Source of the DNA: Candidatus Kapaibacterium sp.
Lineage (GTDB): Bacteria > Bacteroidota > Ignavibacteria > Kapaibacteriales > UBA2268
Length of the DNA: 6,590 bases
NCBI GenBank assembly: GCA_030835065.1
Contig: JAUQWR010000536.1
Location: 1-6,590, forward strand
Reading direction: 5' to 3'
Under the pieces are notes generated by a model that saw only the letters and a list, made by a program, of their open reading frames with translations, was not told the origin of the DNA and made no database searches. Shown here piece by piece: positions 1 through 5,552 of the stretch; position 1 is the stretch's first letter, and every line of letters starts with the position of its first letter. The position numbers and the translations under genes are program-made.

Positions 1-25
1 AAGTCAATCGTTATCGAAAAGTAAT

Positions 26-616
26 ATGAATATATTTAAGATTAAAACTGATTATAAGAGCTTTACTGATGAGTCGCTCGTCCTCGAATTCAGGCAGGGT
101 AAAAATCCTGCCTTTGAGGAGTTATATAAACGATACTATAAAAAAATTAACTACTATTTCAGAAAAATGCTAAATAATGATTTGCATAGAGCACAGGATT
201 TTACTCATGATATTTTCTTGAAAATAATCAATAAGCCGGAGTTGTTCGATGTAAACAGAAAATTTTCTACATGGATTTATTCGATTTGCTATTATAAATG
301 CATTGATGAATATAAAAAGAGTGATAAAATGAAATTCTTAGACGAAGAAATTGATTTTGATGAAATCCAAGATGATGACAATTTTAATAAGCAATTTGAA
401 CGAGATGAATTGATGACATTAATAAATGAGCAAATCAATTTACTGCCTGCAACTCAAAAATCAATACTGATACTTAGATTTCAAGAACAATTGTCACTAA
501 ATGAAATTGCCGAGATTTCTGATATACCATTAGGCACTGTCAAATCAAGATTGTTTAATGCTTTAAATAAAATCTCAAAAAAAGTAAAATCTCAAATCAA
601 TTATATGGATAATTAA
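26..616 (+). CDS. ECF-type RNA polymerase sigma-70 factor
   Basis: This 196-residue protein would direct RNA polymerase to a small set of promoters, probably under control of the membrane protein encoded next to it. Region 2 spans about residues 26-100: AFEELYKRYY, then the core-binding stretch DFTHDIFLKI (58-67), then the -10 recognition stretch FSTWIYSICYYKCIDEYKK (80-98). A very acidic linker follows (about 106-126). Region 4 is at about 132-186, with LPATQKSILILRF and the helix-turn-helix LSLNEIAEISDIPLGTVKSRL. Length and two-domain layout are normal for ECF factors. The ATG at 26 suits the domain boundary, but the frame stays open upstream to the window edge, so a longer N-terminus cannot be excluded. 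The promoter lies outside the window. It ends one base before the next gene, which suggests coupled expression. The family call is secure; the regulon is unknown. Confidence 0.93.
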   Translation: MNIFKIKTDYKSFTDESLVLEFRQGKNPAFEELYKRYYKKINYYFRKMLNNDLHRAQDFTHDIFLKIINKPELFDVNRKFSTWIYSICYYKCIDEYKKSDKMKFLDEEIDFDEIQDDDNFNKQFERDELMTLINEQINLLPATQKSILILRFQEQLSLNEIAEISDIPLGTVKSRLFNALNKISKKVKSQINYMDN

Positions 617-617
617 A

Positions 618-1235
618 ATGGAAAATGAAAATCAAATATATGATATGATCGAAAAAAAGTCATTTGCTGAACTTACAAATGATGAAATTCGTAAATTAGA
701 AGCATCTGGAATAAATGAACAAAAATATAATTCAATTAGACAGTCAAAAATAAATTTAGAAACTTTTTTTGAAAAAGATTTTGAGCAGACTGAGTTCATA
801 ATTGATAAAAATTTGCTCAATGCACTAAATAAAAAACAAAAATTTAATATTTTAAAATTCAAAATTCCAGCTTATCAATCTGTTGCAGCTGTATTATTAG
901 CATTTATTATTGGGTTTGCTTTTCTGAAAACAGAAAAAATTGAATATATACAAACTGCTCCACAACAAACAACAATTACTAAAACAATAATTGATACATT
1001 GACTGTTATAAAAACAAAAGTGATTACTAAATATCTATACGATACTAAAGTTATCTATTCAGATAGCTATTCTGATAATCAAATTGATAGCGATAGTCTA
1101 GCTGAAATGCTACTAGGATCTGATAGAATTGATATGCTTAATCTCCAAAAACGAGGAAAGAATAATGAAGACGACAGTATATTCAAAAAGTTTAAATATA
1201 CCGCCGTTTCAGATAGAGCAATCAATGGGTACTAA
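618..1235 (+). CDS. Putative single-pass membrane anti-sigma factor
   Basis: This 205-residue protein has a charged, mostly helical N-terminal part (about 1-80), one hydrophobic segment (about 86-104, SVAAVLLAFIIGFAFL), and a polar C-terminal part rich in Thr, Ser and Asp. That gives a cytoplasmic head, one membrane span and a periplasmic tail, the usual plan of ECF anti-sigma factors. I see no clear zinc-binding H-x3-C-x2-C motif and no FecR-like signature, so the assignment rests on topology and position. Its ATG follows the sigma-factor stop codon after one base (TAA-A-ATG), which strongly suggests coupled translation. The head would hold the sigma factor at the inner membrane and the tail would sense envelope state; this is inference. 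The stop codon is one base from the convergent stop of the nitroreductase gene, with no terminator visible between them. It could instead be an unrelated membrane protein. Confidence 0.7.
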   Translation: MENENQIYDMIEKKSFAELTNDEIRKLEASGINEQKYNSIRQSKINLETFFEKDFEQTEFIIDKNLLNALNKKQKFNILKFKIPAYQSVAAVLLAFIIGFAFLKTEKIEYIQTAPQQTTITKTIIDTLTVIKTKVITKYLYDTKVIYSDSYSDNQIDSDSLAEMLLGSDRIDMLNLQKRGKNNEDDSIFKKFKYTAVSDRAINGY

Positions 1236-1236
1236 G

Positions 1237-2298
1237 TTAAATAAAATTTGCTGCTCTGCGAGGCGACTTGGCGGTCGGCTCTGCATATCCAATTCTCAAT
1301 ATCAATTGAGGAAATCCATTAATTTGCATGGTTTCTGCAAATTTTGATCTGATTTCCTCTACCTGACAGCATTGATTGACATGCGCATTTTTGATGTTTT
1401 TTGATTCTAAAAACAAGGCAATTCTCTCGAATTGTCTTCCGGTTTCAATCCAAGATTTTCTATCATCGAGTTTAGAATATAAACATAAAATGGAGGATGA
1501 AGATTTAATAAGTTCAGCATCTTTAGCTGACTGTTTTTTTGCATTAGCGAATAAATTCATGAAAATCTTTCCAAGCCAAGCCGGTGCAGATGGATTTAGG
1601 GTTGCATTGTAGGCGAGACCATCTAAATTTTCTTCAATATCTGAATCATTAAATCTAATCCAAGATTTTAACTCAGTAAAGTATTCGTCATTTTCTAGCA
1701 TTTTAAAATTGGCTTCGCTTGATAATTCAATTAATTTATTGATATCATCTGGTTTATCAATATATTTAATCCCAATCTCATCTTTTGCAATATTTGATAA
1801 TGCATTTATAGTAGAATCTTCAATTCTTTTGCCATCATATAATCTGCGGTTGCTGTGCCTGCTTTTTATGCTATTGTACATATCTAATTGAATATCATCT
1901 TGCTTATGTTCCGTTAAAGCAACTTGTATGAATTCATTGTCAAAATTTACTTTTGTATGGTAATTATAATAAGCCGAAGACAACTCAAGATTGGCTAAAG
2001 CAGCACCCAGACTAATAAATAGTTCTCTATTGTTTTTATCGGCAATTGGAAGAGCTTTTGAGTAATCGGGATGAATTTCGATTATTCCTTCAGTTACTCT
2101 AAACTTCCAAGGTTGGGTATTATGCCCCGATGGAGCAGCTATAGCATCTAAAATCAATTTTTCGAATTTCATATTTAATCCTTTTGGATAATCATTTTTA
2201 GACCTAATTTTATTAGTACTTGTGCAGGAGTTTAATCCAGCAGATGCAAGCATCATACAAGATAAGCATGCAATTTTATTAAATTCTCTTCTATGCAT
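1237..2298 (-). CDS. Exported Acg-type nitroreductase family protein with Tat/lipoprotein signal
   Basis: This 353-residue flavin-dependent oxidoreductase-like protein starts at the ATG at 2298, not at the in-frame ATG at 2322. The later start puts the export signal at the N-terminus and avoids overlap with the upstream gene. The signal begins MHRREFNK, a twin-arginine-like motif, followed by a hydrophobic stretch and a lipobox LNSC ending at Cys25. That predicts a folded lipoprotein exported by Tat and lipid-anchored in the envelope. Mature-part motifs fit the large Acg-like nitroreductases: APSGHNTQPWKF (55-66), RHSNRRLYD (147-155), GRQFERIALF (287-296) and a terminal SPRRAA (345-350). The double-domain length, about twice a classical NfsB-type enzyme, also fits. 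FMN binding is expected from the family, but substrate and electron donor are unknown. It is the last gene of the TetR operon, one base after the barrel gene. Catalysis in the envelope is inferred. Confidence 0.85.
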   Translation of the reverse strand: MHRREFNKIACLSCMMLASAGLNSCTSTNKIRSKNDYPKGLNMKFEKLILDAIAAPSGHNTQPWKFRVTEGIIEIHPDYSKALPIADKNNRELFISLGAALANLELSSAYYNYHTKVNFDNEFIQVALTEHKQDDIQLDMYNSIKSRHSNRRLYDGKRIEDSTINALSNIAKDEIGIKYIDKPDDINKLIELSSEANFKMLENDEYFTELKSWIRFNDSDIEENLDGLAYNATLNPSAPAWLGKIFMNLFANAKKQSAKDAELIKSSSSILCLYSKLDDRKSWIETGRQFERIALFLESKNIKNAHVNQCCQVEEIRSKFAETMQINGFPQLILRIGYAEPTAKSPRRAANFI

Positions 2299-2299
2299 A

Positions 2300-2842
2300 T
2301 TAAAACTCGAAATTATAACCAATTTTCACTGAAATTTCTGGAGTTAACACAGAATTTTTTAATACTTCATCAGCAAATTTAATCTCATGATTGTCTGCTA
2401 AATAGTGAACTGCAACCCAAGGATTCACATATAAATTACCCCAAAATTTATATATATATCCGGCTCCAACTGTAATAATATTATTTGAGAATTGCTTTGT
2501 AAGAGAGCTTTTCTTTGATTTAATATTATTATCCCAATTTTCGTAACCTATCCCAATCCACCATTCATCAAATTTATCTCCAAAACAATAATCAAATATT
2601 ATCGCTTTTACTTTCAATTCATGGTTTTCGAAACCTTTTGCAACAGCAAAACTTGGAATTTCAGTTTCAGTTATTACTGGTCTTATCCTAATATTATCAT
2701 TACCAAGCCAAATAGAAGAATAGTAACCACCCGAAATAAATGGGAGAGCGTCGAGTTCTGTTCCTATACCAAACTTATTTTCTGAGGCATAAAGTGAATT
2801 ACAAAACAGAATTGTTAGTGCGATTATTAGTAACTTTTTCAT
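2300..2842 (-). CDS. Small outer-membrane beta-barrel protein, uncharacterised
   Basis: This 180-residue protein has a clear Sec signal peptide: MKK, a hydrophobic core, and probable cleavage after LYA at residue 19. The rest alternates short polar and aromatic stretches, such as GGYYSSIWLG, WWIGIGYENW, IITVGAGYIYKFWG, LYVNPWVAVHYL and PEISVKIGYNFEF. It ends in Phe, the usual C-terminal signal for beta-barrel insertion into the outer membrane. The size suggests a small barrel of about eight strands. I do not recognise a named family. Its ATG overlaps the TetR stop codon (TAATG) with no Shine-Dalgarno sequence, so translation is probably coupled. Placement between a repressor and an exported flavin enzyme suggests a role in passage or sensing of the compound that the regulator detects; this is inference. 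Confidence 0.75.
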   Translation of the reverse strand: MKKLLIIALTILFCNSLYASENKFGIGTELDALPFISGGYYSSIWLGNDNIRIRPVITETEIPSFAVAKGFENHELKVKAIIFDYCFGDKFDEWWIGIGYENWDNNIKSKKSSLTKQFSNNIITVGAGYIYKFWGNLYVNPWVAVHYLADNHEIKFADEVLKNSVLTPEISVKIGYNFEF

Positions 2843-3438
2843 TAATTGACCTTTAGATAATTCAGTAAAAGTTCTTTTGATCTTCTAATAAGTATTGAAA
2901 TATCATCCCAATATTTTTCGTGAAATCTTTTGTTCAAATCCAATACAATAATACCATAGATCATAGCAAAACCAATTGAAGCAGCTTCATCAACATCATC
3001 GAACTTGAATTCACCCTTTAATTTTCCATATTCAAGAACATTAACTACGCGGGAATAACTCAAATAATAAATTTGCATTTCTTCCTCTGTTAAGTCAAAT
3101 TGAGCAGGAAGCTTTTCGAACATCAATTCTGCAAGATTAGAATTTTGTTTGCACCATATAATAAAAGATTCCATTATTGAAGCTAATTGATTCGCTGCGC
3201 TATCAGTTATATTTTGTTTTTCTTGAATGAATGAATCGAGCCCTATAAATCCATCAATTTTGATTGCTTTATATATTTCATTCATATCTTTATAATAATA
3301 ATAGATAGTAGTAGCAGTAATACCCAAATTTTTTGCAATTGTGCGTGCACTTACAGCAGCTAGTCCCTTTTCAAAAATGAGTTTGGCAGCTTCAGTTCTT
3401 ATTTTTTCTGCCATTTCTGGATTTGATGGTCTGGTCAT
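2842..3438 (-). CDS. TetR/AcrR-family transcriptional regulator
   Basis: This 198-residue regulator has a TetR-type N-terminus: a first helix (AEKIRTEAAKLIFEKG, 10-25), then the DNA-binding helix-turn-helix at about 28-50 (VSARTIAKNLGITATTIYYYYKD), where the TTIYYYYKD recognition helix is characteristic. Residues from about 60 onward form a helical ligand-binding and dimerisation domain whose ligand cannot be read from sequence. A WCKQNSNLAELMFEKLP segment and a late hydrophobic helix (FAMIYGIIVLDL) are typical of the C-terminal domain. AGGTG sits four bases before the ATG, one of the few good ribosome binding sites in the window. It is first in a three-gene operon and lies next to palindromic sites over its own promoter, so it probably represses its own operon. 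Family certain, target inferred. Confidence 0.93.
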   Translation of the reverse strand: MTRPSNPEMAEKIRTEAAKLIFEKGLAAVSARTIAKNLGITATTIYYYYKDMNEIYKAIKIDGFIGLDSFIQEKQNITDSAANQLASIMESFIIWCKQNSNLAELMFEKLPAQFDLTEEEMQIYYLSYSRVVNVLEYGKLKGEFKFDDVDEAASIGFAMIYGIIVLDLNKRFHEKYWDDISILIRRSKELLLNYLKVN

Positions 3439-3446
3439 TTTTCACC

Positions 3447-3500
3447 TGTTATTTTAACACCGTTATTTTATTTAATACAAACTTAACACTGTTATCTTAT
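3447..3500. promoter_or_regulatory. Candidate TetR operator: two direct palindromic repeats and an extra inverted repeat
   Basis: Two 18-bp direct repeats, 3454-3471 and 3483-3500, match at 16 of 18 positions and start 29 bp apart. Each has a palindromic core: TAACACTGTTA (3484-3494) is a perfect 5+1+5 palindrome, and TAACACCGTTA (3455-3465) is TAAC/GTTA around three bases. A third arrangement, TGTTA-TTT-TAACA (3447-3459), overlaps the second core and the ribosome binding site of the TetR gene. The upstream core overlaps the -7 element and the downstream one covers the start of the transcript, as expected for an autorepressing TetR protein. Binding itself is inferred. Confidence 0.6.
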
Positions 3501-3508
3501 ATTTGCAA
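3478..3508 (-). promoter_or_regulatory. Bacteroidota-type promoter for the TetR operon
   Basis: Read on the minus strand, TTG (3508-3506) is followed after 20 bases by TAAGTTTG (3485-3478). This fits the Bacteroidota -33 TTG and -7 TAnnTTTG consensus exactly at a normal spacing. Transcription would start near 3471, about 33 bases before the TetR ATG. Whether this organism's main sigma factor uses that consensus is inferred from the group. Confidence 0.6.
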
Positions 3509-3660
3509 GTAAAATTTTTAAATTTCTAAGAAAATGTAATCTTTTTAAAATAAGTTATGGAATATTGATAATAAGTATGATAATATTACTGGAATGATAA
3601 TAAAAATCAAATCAATCTAATAATATCGTGCAAATTGCGCTACTATTCATAGTTCTTCTT

Positions 3661-3676
3661 CTTCGAGGTTTCGAAG
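3661..3676. repeat. Short perfect hairpin CTTCGA-GGTT-TCGAAG
   Basis: Six-base arms surround a four-base loop at the left edge of the repeat-bearing part of this gap, 25 bases before the left CAAAGGACA arm. There is no T-tract next to it, so it is not a convincing terminator. It may be part of the intergenic repeat element that follows. Confidence 0.45.
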
Positions 3677-3700
3677 TTCTGCATTTCTCTCAGAAACATT

Positions 3701-3860
3701 AAGAAAGGAGCGCAAAGGACAATAAGCTTTTAAAATTTATATCTTCTTTACTTTGTGCAACTTTGTGCGAAACTTCGTGTAACTTTGTGAAGCTCTTCTT
3801 ACTTTATCTTATTCGTTTTTCATATTCAAGAAGGAGCACAAAGGACACCAAGTTTTTAAA
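3701..3860. repeat. Intergenic two-arm repeat with central tandem array
   Basis: Two direct arms, 3707-3734 and 3833-3860, share the pattern GGAGC[G/A]CAAAGGACA..AAG.TTTTAAA, matching at 24 of 28 positions and 126 bp apart. Between them, 3750-3791 holds four degenerate 10-11 bp units: ACTTTGTGCA, ACTTTGTGCGA, ACTTCGTGTA and ACTTTGTGAA. The CTTTGTGC units are the complement of the GCACAAAG in the arms, so arms and array can pair and fold. From general knowledge, CACAAAGGA/CTTTGTG-rich intergenic repeats recur in genomes of this group. Here I can only show the internal repetition. No open reading frame of useful size covers it. Confidence 0.6.
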
Positions 3861-3883
3861 GACAGAATTGACTGCTTCTAATG

Positions 3884-3922
3884 AAAAAAAATGCTTGGTC
3901 TAAAATATCAAAGACCAAGCAT
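3884..3922 (-). terminator. Rho-independent-type terminator for the HEPN gene
   Basis: Perfect 11-bp arms, ATGCTTGGTCT (3891-3901) and AGACCAAGCAT (3912-3922), enclose a 10-base loop. On the minus strand the stem is followed directly by seven Ts (3890-3884), a classic terminator about 55 bases after the HEPN stop codon. On the plus strand the stem is followed by GTTTTT, so it may work in both directions, but no plus-strand gene ends just before it. Confidence 0.85.
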
Positions 3923-3977
3923 GTTTTTAATAAAATAACGAATAAAACATGGAATAAACATCTTAAATATTAAATAT

Positions 3978-5273
3978 TTATTCTTCTACAAATTCTTCTT
4001 CATTGAGTCTGATTGCAATTATAACATAACCATTAGGAGAGGGCACTTCATATTTTTCAATTATACCTTTATCGATCATAATATTAACTAAGGAATAAGT
4101 AGTAGCAATATTATAATTTTTATTAGCTAAGTATTCAGTTACAAACCATTTAAGTCCAATATACTTTGTCCATTTTGAAGATTGAAGTTCATCAAGTTCA
4201 GCTAAAAGTTCATGTTCGCTTATATCAATATATTTAGAAAAAGTTTTATAGCTAGTATCAGGGAATTCCATTTTACCAAGAATCTTCAAGCCTTCAAGGT
4301 TAATCGGTTCATCCATCTGAGTTGCTTCGATAGTGGCATTACGAATGGCTTGTTTATCTTCGATACTAAACACAACTTCATCAATTTTTCTTTCAGCATT
4401 ATTAATAATCTCGGTCAAAGAATTCAAAGTATCCAAACCATAAATCATTTCATTTTTATAAAAAATACCTTGATGAGCAACTTTATTGCGAAGTTTGATA
4501 ATATCCTTCCATTTTTGCTCAAACATTTTATCTTGGAAATTTTCTTTAAAATACTTTGTATAATTGCTTTGCAATTCATTTTTAAGATTGAAAAAATCTT
4601 CAATACGTTCAATATTATATAATCTGGAAACAATTTTGTCAGGATTGTTGTAGCCGGAGGATTGCTTATAGACTAATTCACCAAGGTCATCGAAGTCAAT
4701 ATATCTAAGTTCATCATCAATAAACATAGTAATTTCATCTTTTCTATCCAGCCTTCTCAATCTGGCTTTTTCGATCATAGCACGAGTAGCGGTAGTTTCC
4801 CACCAATCAGTACCAATACGTTGAATAAAGAATTTCATTAAGTACTTGCGCAACAAATTTTCAACTTTATTAATTTCTGGATACAATTTATTGGCGATAT
4901 AAGTTGAAACATCATCTGTGAGAAGTCTAATTGAGCTAAATTGCAAAGTATTTTTAAGATGCCGGAGAAGTTTCAATCTAAAATTTTCAATAGTTTCGAA
5001 GCTATCTCCAAACACATTAATCATAAAAGCAGATTCAAAATAAGAAGTAATAACGTTGGAAGTATCGACAGGCATAATAATAATATTAATACCAGAAACT
5101 TCTTCTTTAATTCTAATACGAGCTTTCTCAGTATCAATCTTAGGAATTTTATCACCCCAAAGGTTATGACTAAAAGAGAGGGCTTGAGCAAGAGCAGTCT
5201 CACTTTTAATATCAGCGGGATCAATACAAAAGAGTTCAAAAAAGAAATACTCGACATTATTATTTTTTGTCAT
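3978..5273 (-). CDS. Swt1-like HEPN-domain protein, putative ribonuclease
   Basis: This 431-residue protein has three apparent parts. Residues 1-120 are mixed alpha/beta with hydrophobic strands such as INIIIMPVD, and I do not recognise them. Residues about 124-300 look like a Swt1-type HEPN domain. It opens with YPEINKVENLLRKYLMKFF and GTDWW (131-158) and ends with WKDIIKLRNKVAHQG (255-269). There Arg262 and His267 form the R-N-x3-H motif that is catalytic in HEPN ribonucleases. Residues about 335-425 look like a winged-helix region, with helix TTYSLVNIMIDKGIIEKYEV and a hairpin NGYVIIAIRL. There is no signal peptide or membrane span, so it should be cytoplasmic. The start is supported by AAGGG seven bases before the ATG. 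It stands alone with its own terminator and no adjacent nucleotidyltransferase antitoxin. RNA cleavage in stress or phage defence is inferred; the motif could also be structural. Confidence 0.75.
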   Translation of the reverse strand: MTKNNNVEYFFFELFCIDPADIKSETALAQALSFSHNLWGDKIPKIDTEKARIRIKEEVSGINIIIMPVDTSNVITSYFESAFMINVFGDSFETIENFRLKLLRHLKNTLQFSSIRLLTDDVSTYIANKLYPEINKVENLLRKYLMKFFIQRIGTDWWETTATRAMIEKARLRRLDRKDEITMFIDDELRYIDFDDLGELVYKQSSGYNNPDKIVSRLYNIERIEDFFNLKNELQSNYTKYFKENFQDKMFEQKWKDIIKLRNKVAHQGIFYKNEMIYGLDTLNSLTEIINNAERKIDEVVFSIEDKQAIRNATIEATQMDEPINLEGLKILGKMEFPDTSYKTFSKYIDISEHELLAELDELQSSKWTKYIGLKWFVTEYLANKNYNIATTYSLVNIMIDKGIIEKYEVPSPNGYVIIAIRLNEEEFVEE

Positions 5274-5552
5274 AATAATCCCTTGTTTTTTATTTTTTTA
5301 ATATTTTAACCTTATTGATATTAAATTAATGAAATAAGTTTAAAAAGAAAAAAAATATTTGTCAATTTTAATGATACAAAGACAATTAATCGTAAGAGTA
5401 GTTACAAAAAAAAAATTTAAAAATTAAAATAAATAAATTATTAACCTTGAAATTTGAAATATTTAATTAAATAATTGATAAATTTTGCTAAAAACAGAAT
5501 AATATGATATATTGATAATAAGAATAGTTGTGATTTTATCATGGTATAATTA
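5274..5552. other. Very A+T-rich divergent intergenic region
   Basis: This 279-bp gap separates the divergent HEPN and arabinofuranosidase genes and must hold both promoters. A hand count gives 32 G or C in the 240 bases 5281-5520, about 13%. It contains long A and T runs, including ten As in a row at 5405-5414. I see no gene, RNA, strong hairpin or convincing plus-strand promoter. Such sequence is likely to be curved and may bind nucleoid proteins; that is inference. Confidence 0.6.
5337..5365 (-). promoter_or_regulatory. Weak candidate promoter for the HEPN gene
   Basis: On the minus strand a perfect TTGACA (5365-5360) is followed after 17 bases by TAAACT (5342-5337), four of six matches to TATAAT. 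The start would be near 5330, giving a leader of about 57 bases. The region is so A+T rich that chance matches are likely. No full TAnnTTTG element was found for this gene; TGTCTTTG (5382-5375) is one mismatch away. Confidence 0.25.

Noticed and set aside
1215..1257. AGAGCA ... TGCTCT inverted repeat across the convergent stop codons
   Set aside because: Only six paired bases around a 31-base loop and no T-tract; not a credible terminator.
1129..1347. Plus-strand open frame of 72 codons spanning the convergent junction
   Set aside because: It overlaps the anti-sigma 3' end and the nitroreductase 3' end in another frame; no supporting signal.
3562..3575. ATATTGATAATAAG, also found at 5509-5522
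   Set aside because: A 14-base match of low-complexity A+T sequence; expected by chance at this composition and in unrelated contexts.
3750..3791. Tandem ACTTTGTGC units as a possible CRISPR array
   Set aside because: Units are only 10-11 bp and abut each other without spacers.
4212..4622. Plus-strand open frame of 136 codons inside the HEPN gene
   Set aside because: It lies wholly antisense to a gene with clear domain structure, and its translation is low-complexity and family-less.
4941..5309. Plus-strand open frame of 122 codons over the start of the HEPN gene
   Set aside because: Antisense shadow of the HEPN N-terminus; no motif or ribosome binding site.
5545..5550. TATAAT just upstream of the arabinofuranosidase start
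   Set aside because: It ends two bases before the ATG and has no -35 at proper distance, so it cannot serve as the -10 of this gene.
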